From Rhizobium sp. Root1203 (lineage in GTDB: Bacteria > Pseudomonadota > Alphaproteobacteria > Rhizobiales > Rhizobiaceae), in assembly GCF_001424945.1 (NCBI RefSeq), contig NZ_LMCW01000034.1, positions 153,831 to 217,830 on the forward strand: a DNA stretch of 64,000 nucleotides, read 5' to 3'. The position numbers and the translations under genes were made by a program. The notes below the pieces were generated by a model. That model had not been told where the DNA came from and made no database searches. It worked only from the letters and a program-made list of their open reading frames with translations. This document shows, piece by piece, positions 62,199-64,000 of the stretch. Numbering within the stretch: position 1 is the first letter of the stretch; each line of letters starts with the position of its first letter.

Positions 62199-63569
62199 AT
62201 GAAAAAATCATTCGGCGTGATGTCCGTCGCGCAACTTTCCGTCCTCATCCAGACTGCAGCCGTCGATCCTGTTGATGTGGTCGAAGACGTTCTCGGCGGG
62301 ATCGAAGCCTATGCCGACCAGACCGTCTTCACCGCACTCTTCAAGGAGCGGGCGATCGAAGAGGCGAAAGCATCCTCCGCCCGGCTGAAAGCGGGCCGTT
62401 CACGCGGCATGCTGGACGGTATTCCGATCGCCTGGAAGGACCTTTTCGATATCGAAGGGCGCGCCACGACGGCCGGCTCCACAGTGCTCGTCAAAGACCC
62501 GCCGGCAAAGGCGGATGCGGATGTCGTCGCTGCCCTGCAGCAGGCCGGGATGGTCTCCATCGGCTGCACCAGCATGAGCGAATTCGCCTTTTCAGGTCTC
62601 GGGATAAACCCACACTACGGCACGCCGCATAATCCGCACGGCACGGACGCGCCTCGCATTCCCGGCGGCTCGTCCTCCGGCGCAGGCGCCGCTGTCGCAG
62701 CGGGCCTGGTGCCGGTGGCCATGGGGACGGATACCGGCGGTTCCGTGCGCATTCCTGCCGCCTTCAACGGTATCATCGGCTACAAGGCGACGCGTGGACG
62801 TTACCCCATGGGAGGTGTCTATCCGCTCGCAAAAAGCCTCGATTCGCTCGGTCCGCTCTGCCGGACAGTTCAGGATGCCGTCTGGATCGATGCCGCGATG
62901 CGCGGATTGACGGCTCCGAGCATTGCGCGTGGCACCATCAGTGGGCTCGACGTTGTGATCCCTGACAACGTCGTATTCGACGGTGCGGAGGCCGGCGTCG
63001 TTGCGGCCTTCGAGACGGCGGTCGAATGGCTGATCGCCGAAGGCGTCTCCGTGAGCCGCGTCACCATGCCCGCCTTCGACGAGATTCTCGCATTGATGGC
63101 GAAGCACGGCTCACTGGTGACCGCAGAGGCCTTCGCCCTGCATCGCGAACGGCTGGCGGGACCCGAGGCTGCAGAAATGGACCGTCGGGTCGTGGTCCGG
63201 ACACGGCTCGGCGAAAAGATCACCCTGTCCGACTACCTCGCAATTCTCGACGCGCGCGAGCGACTGACCGCAGACGTCGAGCGCATTGTCGGAGACAGTT
63301 TCGTCGCCTTTCCGTCGGTTGCCCATGTGGCGCCGCCGATCGCGCCGCTTGAGGCTGACGACGAGCTCTTCTTCGCGACCAACGGCAAGACGCTGCGCAA
63401 TACGATGCTCGGCAATTTTCTCGATTGGTGCGGGGTGTCGATCCCTTGCGGTACGGGTGACGCGGATATGCCGGTCGGCTTCCTGCTTTCGGCCTCGCGG
63501 GGGCGCGACGAAGCGCTGCTCAGTGCGGCGCTTTCGACAGAGGCCACCATTCGGGGAGATTTCGTTTGA
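62199..63569 (+). CDS. Amidase (amidase signature family)
   Basis: A 456-residue amidase. The Ser-cisSer-Lys triad is seen as K80 (AWKDLF), the Ser cluster S158-S160 in GGSSSGAGAAV, and the nucleophile S182 in DTGGSVRIPA. The substrate is unknown. The gene stands alone on the plus strand and is followed by a TIM-barrel isomerase 51 bp downstream. ATG 62199 lacks an obvious strong ribosome site. Confidence 0.9.
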   Translation: MKKSFGVMSVAQLSVLIQTAAVDPVDVVEDVLGGIEAYADQTVFTALFKERAIEEAKASSARLKAGRSRGMLDGIPIAWKDLFDIEGRATTAGSTVLVKDPPAKADADVVAALQQAGMVSIGCTSMSEFAFSGLGINPHYGTPHNPHGTDAPRIPGGSSSGAGAAVAAGLVPVAMGTDTGGSVRIPAAFNGIIGYKATRGRYPMGGVYPLAKSLDSLGPLCRTVQDAVWIDAAMRGLTAPSIARGTISGLDVVIPDNVVFDGAEAGVVAAFETAVEWLIAEGVSVSRVTMPAFDEILALMAKHGSLVTAEAFALHRERLAGPEAAEMDRRVVVRTRLGEKITLSDYLAILDARERLTADVERIVGDSFVAFPSVAHVAPPIAPLEADDELFFATNGKTLRNTMLGNFLDWCGVSIPCGTGDADMPVGFLLSASRGRDEALLSAALSTEATIRGDFV

Positions 63570-63620
63570 AGTTCCAAGGCGTTGTTGCCTAGATAGCTGC
63601 GCCGCGAGGAGGAGTCTGGC

Positions 63621-64000
63621 ATGACTGAGATTTTGGAAAACGGACGGTTCGCTGTCTCGACGTGGTCGTTGCACCGGCTTCTGGGCGCGACCTATCCCTA
63701 TAGTCCCGATCCCGACAAAAGCGCCGAGCGCAAGGAGCCCTACGGCAAGGGCAGCGCCGCACTTCTCGAGGTTCCGGCGCAGCTCTGCGATCGCGGTATC
63801 GGCCGCCTCGAAATCTGCTCGTTCCACCTGCCTGAGCTCGATCGCGGATACCTCGCGGAGCTGCGTTTGGCGCTCGACACTGCAGGCATCATGCTCCAGA
63901 CGCTGCTTGTCGAGGACGGCGATCCGAGCCATCAGCCGAACGCCGAGCGCGACACCCACTGGATCGCCGGCTGGGTGGAGATTGCCGCGGCACTCGGCGC
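63621..64000 (+). CDS. Sugar phosphate isomerase/epimerase (TIM barrel), 3' end outside window
   Basis: The frame is open for 126 codons to the window edge. The N-terminus (GRFAVSTWSLHRLLG, then RGIGRLEICSFHLPEL) has the typical look of the xylose-isomerase-like TIM barrel family, with the conserved Glu in LEICSFH. ATG 63621 has GAGGAGGAG upstream. Role cannot be assigned from this part; the amidase just before it may be its partner. Confidence 0.8.
   Translation, partial: MTEILENGRFAVSTWSLHRLLGATYPYSPDPDKSAERKEPYGKGSAALLEVPAQLCDRGIGRLEICSFHLPELDRGYLAELRLALDTAGIMLQTLLVEDGDPSHQPNAERDTHWIAGWVEIAAALG

Noticed and set aside
1-64000. tRNA genes, rRNA, CRISPR arrays, IS elements, integrases, plasmid origins
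   Set aside because: I looked for their typical sequences and proteins and saw none in the window.

Overview
The window looks like a chromosomal or large-replicon segment of a Rhizobiaceae alphaproteobacterium, of the Sinorhizobium/Ensifer or Rhizobium type. Coding sequence is GC-rich. The best marker is at 47.4-58.3 kb: a rhamnose catabolic locus in the arrangement known from rhizobia, with rhaR-S-T-P-Q-U-K on one strand and rhaD-I on the other. Genus is inferred from gene content and order, not from a marker gene. I saw no tRNA, rRNA, CRISPR array, insertion sequence or integrase.

Layout. 0-7.3 kb is envelope and metal handling: a truncated alpha-2-macroglobulin-like protein, a lone receiver-domain protein, and a minus-strand cluster DUF2946-like / PCuAC / CopC / CopD / HupE that suggests periplasmic copper handling. 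7.5-46 kb is a large exopolysaccharide (EPS) region: glycosyltransferases, a Wzy-like polymerase, a Wzx-like flippase, an ExoF-like export protein, a split Wzz / tyrosine-kinase pair, and a fully coupled six-gene amino-sugar operon.

Two accessory modules sit inside the EPS region. At 10.8-14.8 kb an acyltransferase, an AMP-forming ligase, a PLP decarboxylase and an acyl carrier protein resemble the small-molecule module normally linked to exosortase A, but no exosortase is visible here. At 19.9-30.3 kb a roughly 1,745-residue exoprotein (dimethylformamidase-like domain plus DUF4082 and cadherin-like repeats) is followed by a COG0523 metallochaperone GTPase, a small unknown protein and a HlyB/HlyD-type type I secretion pair. 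These two modules are the best candidates for something new. A Tat-exported Hint-domain protein lies at 39 kb.

47.4-58.3 kb is the rha locus. Its divergent promoter region carries two near-identical 19-bp operator arms in inverted orientation, 52 bp apart centre to centre, each running into the -35 TTGACA of an outward promoter. 58.4-64 kb holds short independent units: an ECF41-type sigma factor beside an AhpD-like carboxymuconolactone decarboxylase with a textbook ECF41 promoter between them, a TetR regulator with a double operator, small hypothetical proteins, an amidase, and the start of a TIM-barrel sugar isomerase. Three strong stem-loops mark ends of convergent units.
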